This document shows, in pieces, positions 30,428 through 40,334 of a DNA stretch of 64,000 nucleotides. How positions within the stretch are numbered: the stretch's first letter is position 1; every line of letters starts with the position of its first letter. The DNA comes from Nitzschia sp. pyKryTriq1 (taxonomy: Eukaryota; Bacillariophyta; Bacillariophyceae; Bacillariales; Bacillariaceae). The notes under the pieces are model-generated. The model was given only the letters and a program-made list of their open reading frames with translations, was not told the origin of the DNA and made no database searches. The translations under genes were made by a program, and so were the position numbers. The stretch covers positions 3,348,001 through 3,412,000 of the forward strand of contig OY101117.1 in NCBI GenBank assembly GCA_956465555.1, written 5' to 3'.

Positions 30428-30788
30428 GGAACGGTTGACAAACTCACAAAAACGGAATCAGTCACGTCTGTCCGTCGCGCACGTTTCTTCATTGTGGGCA
30501 TATATATAATTTGATACGACATCATCAGGACACACGACGGATTGCAAGCAGTGCGAGGTCTGTCATCCGTCACGAATACATCGCGACGCGTCGCAACGCG
30601 TCGCGACGCGTCGCGATGTATTCGCGACGCGTCACAAACCTCGTGACGGACGATAGACCTCGCATTGCGTGCAATCCGTCGTGTGTCCTGATGATGTCGT
30701 ATATGACTATATATATGCCAATAATGAAGAAACGTGCGCGACGGACAGACGTGACAGATTCCGTTTTTGTGAGTTTGTGAACCGTTCC
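30428..30788. mobile_element. Foldback (long inverted repeat) element, MITE-like
   Basis: The two halves are near-perfect reverse complements: GGAACGGTTGACAAACTCAC at 30428 pairs with GTGAGTTTGTGAACCGTTCC ending at 30788, and the similarity continues through CACGTCTGTCCGTCGCGCAC-type, GATGTCGTAT-type and ACACGACGGATTGCA-type blocks to the centre near 30608. The centre is a CGCGACGCGT tandem. No transposase is encoded; open frames on both strands here are mirror images. A possible TACT/AGTA match lies just outside the arms, but I could not settle a target-site duplication. Confidence 0.75.
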
Positions 30789-31383
30789 AGTATATTGCAC
30801 GATAGTCTGTCAGTCTGTACGAATACTAGGAAGAATCGAATCGGAACAGTGTAAACGTTCGTAAGGGCAATGGGGGGCATAAATATATTCCATTCGCAAC
30901 TCAAAATATCCCATACATAACTACTTGAGGTCCTACCGGTATGGTATCTAGCGCCATTATTTACGATACGATACAAGTAGGCTTCCTCTTCGGTGCGTGC
31001 TTGCCTTCTGTTTTTCTTCCCCTGCACCACCATGAGCTATGTATTACAGTAGCTGTACGTGGTACACGTAGTTAAGGTAGATATGTAACCTCGGTACTAA
31101 CTTAGCCCAAACAAGATTCCACGTGGCCAAAAAGGAATCCTCCATGAGGGAATTCGTGGAACAAAGTGAAGAATTGCGCAGATTGCGCGAAGAAAGCGAG
31201 CGCGGGAAGATCCCAAGGACTAGTTCGAACACAAATTCGGCGAGGAAGATTCCGTTTCGACGAATTTGGCGACTACTATGGTGCTCCACGAAATTCCTCT
31301 AAGAGATGAGGAAGACTAACTCGGCTCTTCGCCAAACTTTGCAACTAGTTAGAACACATACACATACAACTTTTCGTAGCCTT
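30789..31383. other. Spacer
   Basis: About 600 bp without a convincing gene or repeat; short TACCGGTA and GTACGTGGTAC words are present. Confidence 0.4.
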
Positions 31384-31494
31384 AAACTGCACTTATCGGA
31401 GGTGCGTGCTGCAACTGGCAACAATCTAGAAATTTTGATGGAGTTTCACATAGTACCAGTTTCAGTTGGAAAGCCAATCCGATAAGTGCAGTTT
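31384..31494. repeat. Small element with 17-bp perfect terminal inverted repeats
   Basis: AAACTGCACTTATCGGA (31384-31400) is perfectly inverted as TCCGATAAGTGCAGTTT (31478-31494), with 77 bp between. No coding content. The size and perfect ends suggest a miniature transposable element or a small hairpin-forming locus. Confidence 0.55.
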
Positions 31495-31592
31495 TGGCCT
31501 GCGACTATCTTCAGCATACGGATACGAATAAAGTTTAATGCTGAAATATTCATGATGGTTGGATATTCATTGATGTAGAAAGGTGTGATGGT

Positions 31593-31898
31593 CTAGCAAA
31601 ATAGTTCGGTCGCTCTACGCGCGCATGTACCAGAGTCTACGCGTGACATCATCAAAAATCTATTTTCGTACTTTTGGTTACATATCCACCTTAAAGCGTA
31701 CTTAGCCTTCTTTCGTGCCATCTTTTTCTCTTCCGTGTCATCTTGACTTTTAGGGGCTTCAAGTGCTCCCCACCATTTCTTAAACTCGCCGTAGGCGTGA
31801 AACTTATCATAGAAATCCTTCCACGCCTCATCCATTCCGTTGAACGCGATTTTGAACGTACCGTCACGTTCCTTCTCTTCTTTATCTTCTGAGCTCAT
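31593..31898 (-). pseudogene. Gag-like fragment, possibly of a copia-type retrotransposon
   Basis: Starting at ATG 31896-31898 (MSSEDKEE), a 101-residue frame contains FNGMDEAWKDFYDKF and KKWWGALE, then a Lys/Glu-rich stretch and ALRWICNQKYENRF. The Trp/Phe spacing resembles the N-terminal gag region of Ty1/copia polyproteins, including those common in diatoms, but the resemblance is from memory and weak. No protease, integrase or reverse transcriptase follows; the frame stops at 31593. A small unrelated gene is possible. Confidence 0.35.
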
Positions 31899-32802
31899 CT
31901 TACTAGTTTTCAACTTTCGAATCCACTGAAGTAAACGTTTTAAAACGTGTTAAAGTAATCGAAATACTTGTACGTACGACTGACAGACTTTATTGTAGAA
32001 TTGAATCTACGTAGTCAACTGTTCTACACGAGAGTGATCAAATTCCCGTGGCACAACTCAAGATACTACACGTCTGTATATCTCCTTTTGAATTGTGAGC
32101 TAAATAGATTGATTACTCTACTCTATCCGTTTTCTCTTTCAAGATCACAATCTTGATTCCAAGATCAACTTCACGATCAATCTATCGCTCCGTCTTGACA
32201 TCCAACGTTCTAGATTCAACGCTAGATATTTGCCTATTCTAGCTGGGACTGTTCCTCCAGTAGAATACGTCTGACATTCGTCTTGAATGTCTCCAACACA
32301 TATCGTATGCTCAATCATGGTTCAAGAGACATTTGTAAAGTGTTAGATCTCATCACACCCAAGGTTGTCAACGATCGCAATAGACATTGTAAGACCTTTT
32401 TAGATTCCACGATCGCTGTCAATCATGTGTGTTCGCCTGGGAGTGAATCGTCCTTGATCGAATCACCAGTGTCTGTCCTTCGCTCGGTGTTAGACTCTTC
32501 CGATCGAAGTCCCTCTTCAACACGTATACACATCCACTGCACCACACTGTTCCGTCCCTAGTAGTAGGCGTTTGCAACAATCTCACAAAACATCTCCCCC
32601 GCGTGCGCCATCGCACACAACATATTCATAGCATCAGGAACCCGCGCATCCCGCATCCCACATCCCGCATCACGAATCAACGACTAAAAACAAAAATAAT
32701 AAAGAAGCCAAACGCCACAAGACGGAACATACAAATAAAGTCAAAAGTTAGTGACGACAGCTTCCTGCTTCCTGCAATAACTCACGATAGCACGAAGAAT
32801 TG
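31899..32802. other. Intergenic region of 0.9 kb
   Basis: Lies upstream of both the gag-like fragment (minus) and the hydrolase gene (plus). It could include a decayed LTR on the gag side, but I see no matched LTR partner. (CCCGCAT)-like repeats occur at 32640-32675. No gene is seen. Confidence 0.4.
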
Positions 32803-33828
32803 ATGAGTGCTTGTGAAAGTTGCCTATCGAGTCTGGGGTGTTGCGGCAAAGCAACGCCTTGCGCCAAATGCTCCAAATTGTTATGTTCCACTTGCGCTGG
32901 AACCAACGCCTTGATCCCTTTCGACCAAGCAAACGCCGAACTTTCCAATGATTTGACAAATAACAGTACTATTGAGTCCTACTGCAAAGAGTGCTATCAC
33001 GAAGTTTCTATATTGGACTATTCCAAAGCTTACGATGACTTTGGAGGCGCTGCAGATGAGAGCGCTCCTACCATCACCTTTCTTATGGTTCATGGTGGTG
33101 GAGGCTCTCGGGCGATGTTTCGCCCTCATGCTCAAGAGCTTGTCAAAAGAGGATATCGCTGCGTCTTGATGGATTTACCTGGACACGGGACTCTTGTCGA
33201 CTCACCCTTGACTTTGGACTCTTGCGTCGAAGCGACAGCCAAGGTCTACAAAGCGTGTGGGTTGGCCCCAGAAACAACTGTGTACGTCGGCGCTTCTCTG
33301 GGTGCCTACATTGGTTTCTACATCTTGGACAAACTCCCCAAAAAGAGCTTTTGTGGTGCCATTCTGATGGATTGTGGCCAAAACGTGGGGCCAGATTGTA
33401 GTCTCAAGGCACGGGTGGGGATTTGGTTTCTCAAGATGGCAGCTGGAAATATGTCAAACAAAGCATTAATGGGCGCCATGCTCGGCGTGACTAAAAAGTC
33501 TCCCGCCAAGTACAAGCTTGTCGAGTCCGTTTTTGGAGCAGGAATGCATTTTCAACAAGGAGTCGAACAAACTATCTGTATGCACACTGTTGCCCCGGCG
33601 GACTACATCCCTAACTACGAGTTCCCTGTCCTCTTTTTCAACGGAACTGAAGACTATCGCGATAGCGAAAACAAGTGGCTGTCATTGTGTAAGGACCAGA
33701 AGCGATCCGCGCTCAAAGTTTATGAGGGTGGCGATCACTTCTTTACTCACGACGAAAAGTTCGTGGACGATCTGCTCGATCGAATGGACTCATTTGCGAA
33801 ACAAGTTGCAAGCCTCAACAAGAAATAA
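32803..33828 (+). CDS. Alpha/beta hydrolase with an N-terminal Cys-rich (zinc-binding-like) region
   Basis: 341 residues from ATG 32803 (MSACESCLSSLG). The first 65 residues contain four Cys pairs or clusters (CESC, CCGKATPCAKC, CSTC, YCKEC) in a FYVE/RING-like spacing. The hydrolase fold follows: oxyanion-side VHGGGGSRAMF, MDLPGHG, the nucleophile elbow VGASLGAY (GxSxG; Ser), the acid in NGTEDYRDSEN and the His in EGGDHFFTHDEKF. Known: alpha/beta hydrolases cover esterases, lipases and thioesterases, so the substrate is open. Single exon; an upstream spliced exon is possible since the region before the ATG has CAG-like acceptors. It converges with the next gene, leaving 46 bp between. Confidence 0.75.
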   Translation: MSACESCLSSLGCCGKATPCAKCSKLLCSTCAGTNALIPFDQANAELSNDLTNNSTIESYCKECYHEVSILDYSKAYDDFGGAADESAPTITFLMVHGGGGSRAMFRPHAQELVKRGYRCVLMDLPGHGTLVDSPLTLDSCVEATAKVYKACGLAPETTVYVGASLGAYIGFYILDKLPKKSFCGAILMDCGQNVGPDCSLKARVGIWFLKMAAGNMSNKALMGAMLGVTKKSPAKYKLVESVFGAGMHFQQGVEQTICMHTVAPADYIPNYEFPVLFFNGTEDYRDSENKWLSLCKDQKRSALKVYEGGDHFFTHDEKFVDDLLDRMDSFAKQVASLNKK

Positions 33829-33874
33829 TTGATACATACGTGTTATGTTCAAGTCCTCCTTTGAAATTATGTTT

Positions 33875-35050
33875 TCAGTCTCTAAGTAGCCAGTCAATGT
33901 CTAGCCCACTTCTATACTTCCTCTCGTGCTCGTCGTCTAAACCACGCAAAACCTGTAGCAGGACGCATCGTTTGCCCCATTCATCTGTTCGCTTTTTTAT
34001 GCTTCTCACGAGGGGAGGAATCACATTCATACTCCGCTCCTCGAGACAAGTTCGAAGAAAGTCACCAACAGTATGTATTGCCTCAGCATTGTACGGAGAG
34101 TTACGGTCAAGGAATCGATGAAGCGGTAGAATGTCATCGTCGAACAAGTCCGTGCGGGGCTTGACGCCACGGTCCGCTTCGTCATGCGTTTGGGCTTGGT
34201 TCTCCTCCGCATCATTGGTTTCATCATCTCTTTCATTCGTCAAATCAATCCCGTGGACTCTTCCGGGTGCTTGCTTTCCAGCAGCAGCCCGTTGCACGCC
34301 CGTTTCATGTTTGAAGGCCTGACGCGATCTGGTAAAATTGCCATGAGAGCTGCTGCGTGGTTTTTGTGACAACATGCCAACAGGGTCCGAATCCTGGTTC
34401 GCAATTTGAAGCTGGATTTCCAAAGGCAAATGCTGAAGCTCAGTCAAAGACATTTCCGGTCTTGCTTGTCCTGACTTCACAGCTGCTAGCTTCATCATCC
34501 GCTTTAGACTTGTCTGTCTGAAATGATGCCGTTCGTGACCAAATGTACATTTCGGCAATTGTGATTCTTTGCCAGATGTCGACGGTAATTCCATAGTTGC
34601 ACGATGTATTTCATCCACATCGATGGGCTCGACGGGCGCGGTGTTGGAACTCACAGACTGCTTCCTCTCCTGGCAAGCAAATCGAGAATATATCTCCTCT
34701 TGCATTTCTGAGGGTAATTTTAATACTTGGCTCATGCAAATTTGACTCAAAGGAGGAAGTGCGAGACTTCCTTCGGGCACGGCGTCAACACGGGCCTCTT
34801 CTGGGATGTCTTCATCAAAGTTACTGCTCTTGACAGGGACGCCTTCGTTGCTCGGCTCCGGGACGTGGCCACTTCGGTCGCCCGTAGAGTCGCTCTGGAC
34901 GTCCTCTGTGTTTTTCTTGGAAGACTCATTCTTTCTAGGTTGAGTTGCGTCTGAGTTTTGCTTCGATGCATGCTCGAAAAACGTCGCAATACCAGCCCGG
35001 GCAACGTCGATATTGTTAGAACAAAAGCTGCAAGTACTAGTCGAAAGCAT
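33875..35050 (-). CDS. REV1 C-terminal-domain-like protein without polymerase domain
   Basis: 391 residues, single exon, ATG 35048-35050. Seen: a CSFC start and a PIP-box-like RAGIATFF (18-25); a Ser/Asp/Glu-rich linker; two repeated short helices VLKLPSEMQEEIYSRF (109-124) and LQHLPLEIQLQIANQ (205-219), each with the LP-x-E-hydrophobic-Q core of REV1-type ubiquitin-binding motifs; and a C-terminal 85-residue helical domain (LHRFLDRNSP, IHTVGDFLRTCLEER, LVRSIKKRTDEWGKR, GLDIDWLLRD) resembling the REV1 C-terminal domain that binds other translesion polymerases. The polymerase palm/fingers and BRCT are absent, and the next gene begins 127 bp upstream. Inferred: a scaffold for translesion synthesis or a truncated REV1. 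Family resemblance is from memory. Confidence 0.55.
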   Translation of the reverse strand: MLSTSTCSFCSNNIDVARAGIATFFEHASKQNSDATQPRKNESSKKNTEDVQSDSTGDRSGHVPEPSNEGVPVKSSNFDEDIPEEARVDAVPEGSLALPPLSQICMSQVLKLPSEMQEEIYSRFACQERKQSVSSNTAPVEPIDVDEIHRATMELPSTSGKESQLPKCTFGHERHHFRQTSLKRMMKLAAVKSGQARPEMSLTELQHLPLEIQLQIANQDSDPVGMLSQKPRSSSHGNFTRSRQAFKHETGVQRAAAGKQAPGRVHGIDLTNERDDETNDAEENQAQTHDEADRGVKPRTDLFDDDILPLHRFLDRNSPYNAEAIHTVGDFLRTCLEERSMNVIPPLVRSIKKRTDEWGKRCVLLQVLRGLDDEHERKYRSGLDIDWLLRD

Positions 35051-35177
35051 CGCTCAGAAGAATTGCACCAGCTTCCCACCATATAATGATTGAATCAATA
35101 ATGCAGGAAGATCCTGTGTTGATTCATATCGGAGTTATTATTTTAGTATCGTAAGTTGATCATCATGATCATCACGA

Positions 35178-35705
35178 TCATGATGTGGTGCTTTGACTCC
35201 AATCTTCGTCGTCGAGTTCCTCGTCTACCTCGTCAAAAAAGGTGAAAGTTATTTCATGGGTCTTGGTAGCCGCTCGTTCCTCTTCCATTTCATGATAGTA
35301 TTTTGTTAAGGATTGTATTTGTATCTTGTAAAGGTCTAACCGATCTTGGAATTCTGCGTCGCCACCCGCCTTTTGAGCTTCCAAATGCATTTTCTGAAAG
35401 ACGACGCGACACCGTGAAAACAACTTGCAAAGAGGAATAATACTTTCATCTGACTTTTCTTGTTCAGAATGATCCTTGGTGCTCACTGAGGAGTCACCCA
35501 CAAAGGATCCTTCCGTTGCCGCTGCTGCGTCAAGAGAGTAATCGTACGGGTAGTCGTCATATCGCCTATCTACTACTTGCTGTTCGTCGTTGGCTAGCTG
35601 TAGCTGTAGCTGCCGCTCCTGCTCTTCTTCGGCAAGGGCCTTTTGGACTCGACTCGTCAGAGACTGAAATGCTTCTTCAAGGTATTCAAAGTATGATTTT
35701 CCCAT
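35178..35705 (-). CDS. Small helical protein, paralogue of the one at 38787 (V-SNARE N-terminal-like)
   Basis: 175 residues from ATG 35703-35705 (MGKSYFEYLEEAFQSLTSR). It shares its plan with the gene 3.6 kb away on the other strand: a MGK-x-(Y/F)FE-(Y/F)LEE start, a Gln/Glu-rich linker, a LFSRCRVVFQKMHLEAQKA helix, FQDRLDLYKIQIQSL, and a C-terminal HEITFTFF. The three-helix pattern (FEYLEEAFQSLTSRVQ ... Y-x-x-QI) resembles the N-terminal domain of Vti1-type v-SNAREs, but there is no SNARE motif or membrane anchor. The frame is open 37 codons further upstream, but that leader is hydrophobic and not shared by the paralogue. Confidence 0.6.
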   Translation of the reverse strand: MGKSYFEYLEEAFQSLTSRVQKALAEEEQERQLQLQLANDEQQVVDRRYDDYPYDYSLDAAAATEGSFVGDSSVSTKDHSEQEKSDESIIPLCKLFSRCRVVFQKMHLEAQKAGGDAEFQDRLDLYKIQIQSLTKYYHEMEEERAATKTHEITFTFFDEVDEELDDEDWSQSTTS

Positions 35706-36422
35706 AATAACGCGGATGCTCCCAATGATGATGGATTCTCCTCTTTGTAGTCCTAGACATTCACCAGCACACTCCACCAAGAAGAATATGAATATCGTCT
35801 CTGTGATTGCTTTCACTGTCTGTAAAAGCTAGTAGATACAGACAGGCAGACAGTGGTAGAATAGTTTTTCGTTTTTTGTGTCCATCGATGAAATAGTGGC
35901 GATTGGCCAGATAGATGGGCCACCACCACCATCACCATCATCATCCTCCTCTTCTCGTTTCTTCTCTGTCATTGCGATCGTTCAGTACGTACTTGTACTA
36001 TGTATCTCATGGTCGGCGCGCCCTTTTTTTGGCGAACGAAATTTTCGTTCACGGGATCTGACCGTTCGAAGGTTGGACGTTGGAGTTGGTCGGATGGGTC
36101 TTCCGCACGCTCACGCGCATACGGGACCGCAGACGGGACACGGACAGTCATTCTAAACAAAATAATGATATTTTTTGGTGCCAAAAGCTCGCGCGACGAC
36201 GACTACGACTCGCCTCGCGCGGCTCTCGGCTCTCGACGATCGACGATGTACAACACACACACCTTTCATCCTCTCCGCACTTACTACTTTTGCATCTAAT
36301 ACAGACAGTACAGTATACTTCGAGTATCGAAAAGATGCTGCGCTATATCCAGTAGCGAGTAGTCAGTCGTCAAGTAGTACAGCAGTGCTGTGCCGCGGCG
36401 CCAACACGACCAACACAAGAAG
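35706..36422. other. Divergent spacer
   Basis: About 720 bp between the starts of the small helical protein and the GT90 gene. The middle (36010-36250) is GC-rich and CpG-rich with GCGCGC words. No gene is supported. Confidence 0.45.
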
Positions 36423-38252
36423 ATGGCCATCCATAAGAGGAAAATAAGGCAGACACGAGGACGGCCACTGGTTCTGGTTTTCACTGCGTTCGTGCTTTTA
36501 CTGGGAATCTGGCAGAATATCAGTCTTTCCGTCAGTGTTTCCTTGTGGAGTGATGGCATGGGCATGGATGAACACATGAACAACGATGCTCCACAAACAT
36601 CATCCACAAGAAGAGAGAACGAGGAGAAGAATAGAAACAACTCGGCTTCTTCTACTGCGACGCCATTTCCAAGATGGAACGACCCCAGAGGAATTCAGTG
36701 GGAAGCGATTGAATCTTACATACGATATGCCGATGAGCATTTGACAAAAGGCCAAGCTCTCTTGGAGTGTCCCAATGGTGGGTGCCCGAACGATATGCCT
36801 TGTGTTTTGTACATTTTTGGAGCTCGCTTTCATTCTACCACTATGAGCGTTGGTGCCAACAACAACAACAACAACAACACAGCAGAGAATAGTCCTTTGT
36901 CCAATAATGAGCCCATGGTGTGGGTCGAGGGACGACGGCGAAAATTGGTAGGACGAGGTTTTTACAACCGATATCCGATTATTGAAGAACTCATGGACCG
37001 ATCCTTGCAGTACCTCTTGACAAACCAACACCATATCGCCGCCAAGAAGCGGTATCCTCGACTTTTACGAATCATTGCACCCGACAAAAACAACAACAAC
37101 AACAACAACAACAATCATAATCATACACTGCTGTTGGGCATTCCATTAATTATGAACTTTGGCGACAATCGACAGTGTCACTTTCAGAATTTATTAAAGA
37201 AACAAAGCGACAATGATCAAGAAGAACGGTACAATGTTCCCGTCTTTACCTTGGCAGTTCCCACGGATTGCTTATTTGCCTTTCCGATACCGCATCCTGC
37301 TGCCTTGGATACGGCATCCGTTTACGGAAACCAATGGAAGTCTATTTTGGATCGTCGTCGGCGCATGTATCCTCTATGGAATCAAACCCAACAAGCCGTT
37401 TGGAGAGGATCACCAACAGGATGGCCCATGATGGAGGATGAGAACAAGAATAATAGTGGCTGGAATATGCGACAAAAAATGGTATATACAGCGAATCATC
37501 TCCCGCAAGACAACGAGACTTTGATGCGACAACTCGACATGTACCAACACCAGCAACCACCACTAGCACTGATGTTGCCACCACCAAATTCGTCTGTCAA
37601 CGACGATAGCACCAACACAACAGTGTATTCTTTCCTTGATGTTGGCTTTGGTAAACCCTTTCACAAGATTGTTTCTTCGTACAAAGGACCGCGAATTCGC
37701 GGTCGATCTCGACTTTGGTTTGAGGATTTTGCTCAGTATCGAGTGGTACTGGATGCCGATGGGAGCTCGTGGTCGGAACGCTTTGGTCCCCTCTTGTGCT
37801 TGAATACGGTTGTCGCTAAGCTAGAGCCAGCCTTTGTCGACTGGCTGTGGCCTCACGTCCAAGCCAATATCCACTATGTGCCGATTCGAAAGGATTCCTC
37901 CAATCTCTGGTCCGCCGTTCTTCCATTTCTGATAGATGAAGAAGAAAAAGACAAGAATTCGACCAACCATCGTCGCCGCGAACAAATGATTGCCAAGGCG
38001 CAGGAATGGTGTGTCGAACACATGACCTATGATCGAATGATCCAGGATTTTTTGGGATCGCTGGAACAATATGTCACTTGGTTGGATCAAGGGGATCAAG
38101 AGTGGTCCACGAAATGGCATCGATTGCTCCTCCACGATATGCCACCCAAACACCATCATTGGCAACGTCTACCAGTCAAACCGGCCGGAAACTACTTTCC
38201 CCTCTGGCGAGAGGAGGGCAATGAAGGAAGCCCTAATCCTCGCTCGGACTAA
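36423..38252 (+). CDS. GT90 (CAP10/Rumi-type) glycosyltransferase, type II membrane protein
   Basis: 609 residues from ATG 36423; an upstream GTG at 36390 is not needed. Residues about 14-42 (RPLVLVFTAFVLLLGIW) form a single anchor. The CAP10 domain occupies the C-terminal half: AVWRGSPTGW, RIRGRSRLWFEDFAQYRVVLDADGSS (split across two helices), ERFGPLLCLNTVVAKLEPAF, HYVPIRKDSSNLWSAV and a final WCVEHMTYDRMIQDF. Known: GT90 enzymes add xylose or glucose to proteins or glycans in the ER/Golgi (Rumi/POGLUT, CAP10, plant relatives). The acceptor here is unknown. Asn/Gln runs from CAA/AAC repeats sit between conserved blocks. It is flanked by two inverted paralogous genes. Confidence 0.8.
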   Translation: MAIHKRKIRQTRGRPLVLVFTAFVLLLGIWQNISLSVSVSLWSDGMGMDEHMNNDAPQTSSTRRENEEKNRNNSASSTATPFPRWNDPRGIQWEAIESYIRYADEHLTKGQALLECPNGGCPNDMPCVLYIFGARFHSTTMSVGANNNNNNNTAENSPLSNNEPMVWVEGRRRKLVGRGFYNRYPIIEELMDRSLQYLLTNQHHIAAKKRYPRLLRIIAPDKNNNNNNNNNHNHTLLLGIPLIMNFGDNRQCHFQNLLKKQSDNDQEERYNVPVFTLAVPTDCLFAFPIPHPAALDTASVYGNQWKSILDRRRRMYPLWNQTQQAVWRGSPTGWPMMEDENKNNSGWNMRQKMVYTANHLPQDNETLMRQLDMYQHQQPPLALMLPPPNSSVNDDSTNTTVYSFLDVGFGKPFHKIVSSYKGPRIRGRSRLWFEDFAQYRVVLDADGSSWSERFGPLLCLNTVVAKLEPAFVDWLWPHVQANIHYVPIRKDSSNLWSAVLPFLIDEEEKDKNSTNHRRREQMIAKAQEWCVEHMTYDRMIQDFLGSLEQYVTWLDQGDQEWSTKWHRLLLHDMPPKHHHWQRLPVKPAGNYFPLWREEGNEGSPNPRSD

Positions 38253-38685
38253 TACCATAGTATGCTTCTCTGTCCGACGGAAACAACAAAATATGACGCA
38301 CGAAGAAGCAGGCATTCTTCGTTACATACAGTACCAACAGAGTCAACTATGATTTGAAGTACTGAATATCAACTAGCTGCTACTACTCCAACTCGTACAA
38401 TACTTCTTTAAGACATCATGATACTGTAGTTTTAGACGCCTACTAGCTAGTACTCGAGGGCAGATGATAAAGGAACATCTGCTATGACATGGCTGAATTT
38501 GACTCAGACGACCCACGTGTGGCGCGCGGCATCACGCGCGTAACCGCCAAAAACACCAAAAATTTCCCGAAAGCAATTTTGTCGTGGTTTTGGTTTGGTT
38601 GCATCCCGTGGCTTTTGCTTCGTTGCCATTATCATCTGCATGTTGCATGCATTACAGGTACAGGTATCGGTAGTTTCCATTCTGT

Positions 38686-38717
<32 letters not shown>

Positions 38718-38786
38718 CTCAATCAATCAATCGATCAATTGATAGATCTTTTCCGTGTCTTTCGTCAACAATAATACGAATAAATC
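38253..38786. other. Spacer with (ATCA)n repeat
   Basis: Non-coding; an imperfect ATCA tandem spans about 38688-38742, directly upstream of the small helical gene at 38787. GCGCGC is present at 38522-38537. No gene is seen. Confidence 0.5.
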
Positions 38787-39203
38787 ATGGGAAAGGAGTT
38801 TTTTGAATTTTTGGAGGAAGAGTTTCAAGGATTGACGAGTCAAATCCAAGAGGCCTTGAAGCAAGAATTGTTGTTGTTGCGCAACGCACAATCTTCCACC
38901 GCCAGTGGCAACGAAGACAACACCCCACCGATTGATATCCCCGTCTTGTTTACTCGATGTCATGCTATCTATCAACAAATGAGAGCCGAAGCCAGGCAAG
39001 CAATGAAGCGCACACCCGAGTTCAAAGATCGATTGACACTCTACTCGATCCAATTGACAGCCTTGTTGGAACACTACCAGAACTCGCAATTCGGAGAGGA
39101 GCCAACAGTAGTACCCTCCGAAGCCCCTTCACCGAAACTACACGAATTGACATTTACATTCACAATCGACGATGAGGATGAAGAAACCAGCACCATGCTA
39201 TGA
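38787..39203 (+). CDS. Small helical protein, paralogue of the one at 35178
   Basis: 138 residues, single exon, ATG 38787 (MGKEFFEFLEEEFQGLTSQ). It keeps the paralogue's order of elements: FEFLEEEFQGLTSQIQ, FTRCHAIYQQMRAEARQA, FKDRLTLYSIQLTALLEH and LHELTFTFTIDD. The linker after the first helix is shorter and lacks the Gln-rich run. No membrane segment. The shared plan resembles a v-SNARE N-terminal three-helix bundle but this is inference. Confidence 0.6.
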   Translation: MGKEFFEFLEEEFQGLTSQIQEALKQELLLLRNAQSSTASGNEDNTPPIDIPVLFTRCHAIYQQMRAEARQAMKRTPEFKDRLTLYSIQLTALLEHYQNSQFGEEPTVVPSEAPSPKLHELTFTFTIDDEDEETSTML

Positions 39204-40334
39204 TGCCGCGCCGGTTGCTCACAGCAGAGCATCCGTCCTGGAGCTGGATATGGAGCTGGAACTGGAACTGCAATTTTTTTCAATAGCTAGAGAAGCGACC
39301 AGACTGAGTTTCGTGTATCCCCGTGACGTACAGACAGGGAAAATAGGACTTTTTACCGCTATGCGCTGCTTGGGAATGAATGTATTATTGTTGGTGCGAC
39401 TGCTACTATTCCAGGATCAGGTGCTGGCTACTCCTCTAGCTACGAGTAGTAGCTCTTGTTCGATCCTCTTGTCGCCCTCTCCCTTCAAAACAAAATTGAA
39501 AGTTTCGCAACAACTACTACATGTACTAACTAACCAGAACAATACCTATAGCTAGCTAGCCAGCTAGCGTTACCAAAGATATCACCTAATATCTTTGGAC
39601 AATACAAGTAGCAGCCTCGACACTATTTAGTACTTCTTTGCGGTAATTCTTAGAGCAGACGACCACGACGGTAATAGTAGTAGCTGCTCTCGTTGCCATT
39701 GAAGTGCGGGTTGTTGCAACACATCCTTGTCTCTTCACTTACCTACTACAACTACTACTATTACACGTAGCTAGTAGTGGACTTGCGAGATAGATAGATA
39801 GATAGATAGATAGAGAGAGAGAGCTACTATGCCCAAAAATAGCCTTCCATGCTAGTACTACTACTAGTAGAAGATATCTTTTTCCATGCATGGCCTAAAA
39901 CGGACGCATCCCACCAGCCAAACGCAAATAGCAGCAAATGCTGCATATGCAGACTACTAGTACCGGTACGTACTACTACTATGAAATTTATTATTATGAG
40001 AACAACGAGAATCCAAAAATCATCATCGGCTTGCACATGGAAAAAATGGCGCCAAAAAAGAGAATGACATGCATCACTTAGAGGCCAAAGTCTTCTTATT
40101 TAACGCATCTTCGGCCATTCGACCACGCATGCGTGGACCAATTTTTTTCGTTCGCAGAAAACTCTCACGTCAAAATGATGCACAGAATTCTTCGTGTCTT
40201 GGGAAGCAAAGACGCGCTCAAAGCACGAAACAAAGAAAGAACCAAGGCTCCAAAGTATCTGCGTAATACAAAGCGCATGCAGAGAAGTGCATTGTAGAAA
40301 GGTGTTCTCGTTGTAGCATATTCATTCATTCACC
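39204..40334. other. Intergenic region with (GATA)n
   Basis: About 1.1 kb, rich in CTAGCTAG, CTACTAGTAG and TACCGGTA words. A (GATA)6-like run and a following (GA)n run lie at 39787-39825. No gene is supported. Confidence 0.5.

Noticed and set aside
30511-30800. Two mirror-image open frames of about 90 and 76 codons on opposite strands
   Set aside because: They result from the foldback element's inverted halves.
31899-32300. An LTR next to the gag-like fragment
   Set aside because: No matching second copy in the window and no TG...CA ends that I could pair.
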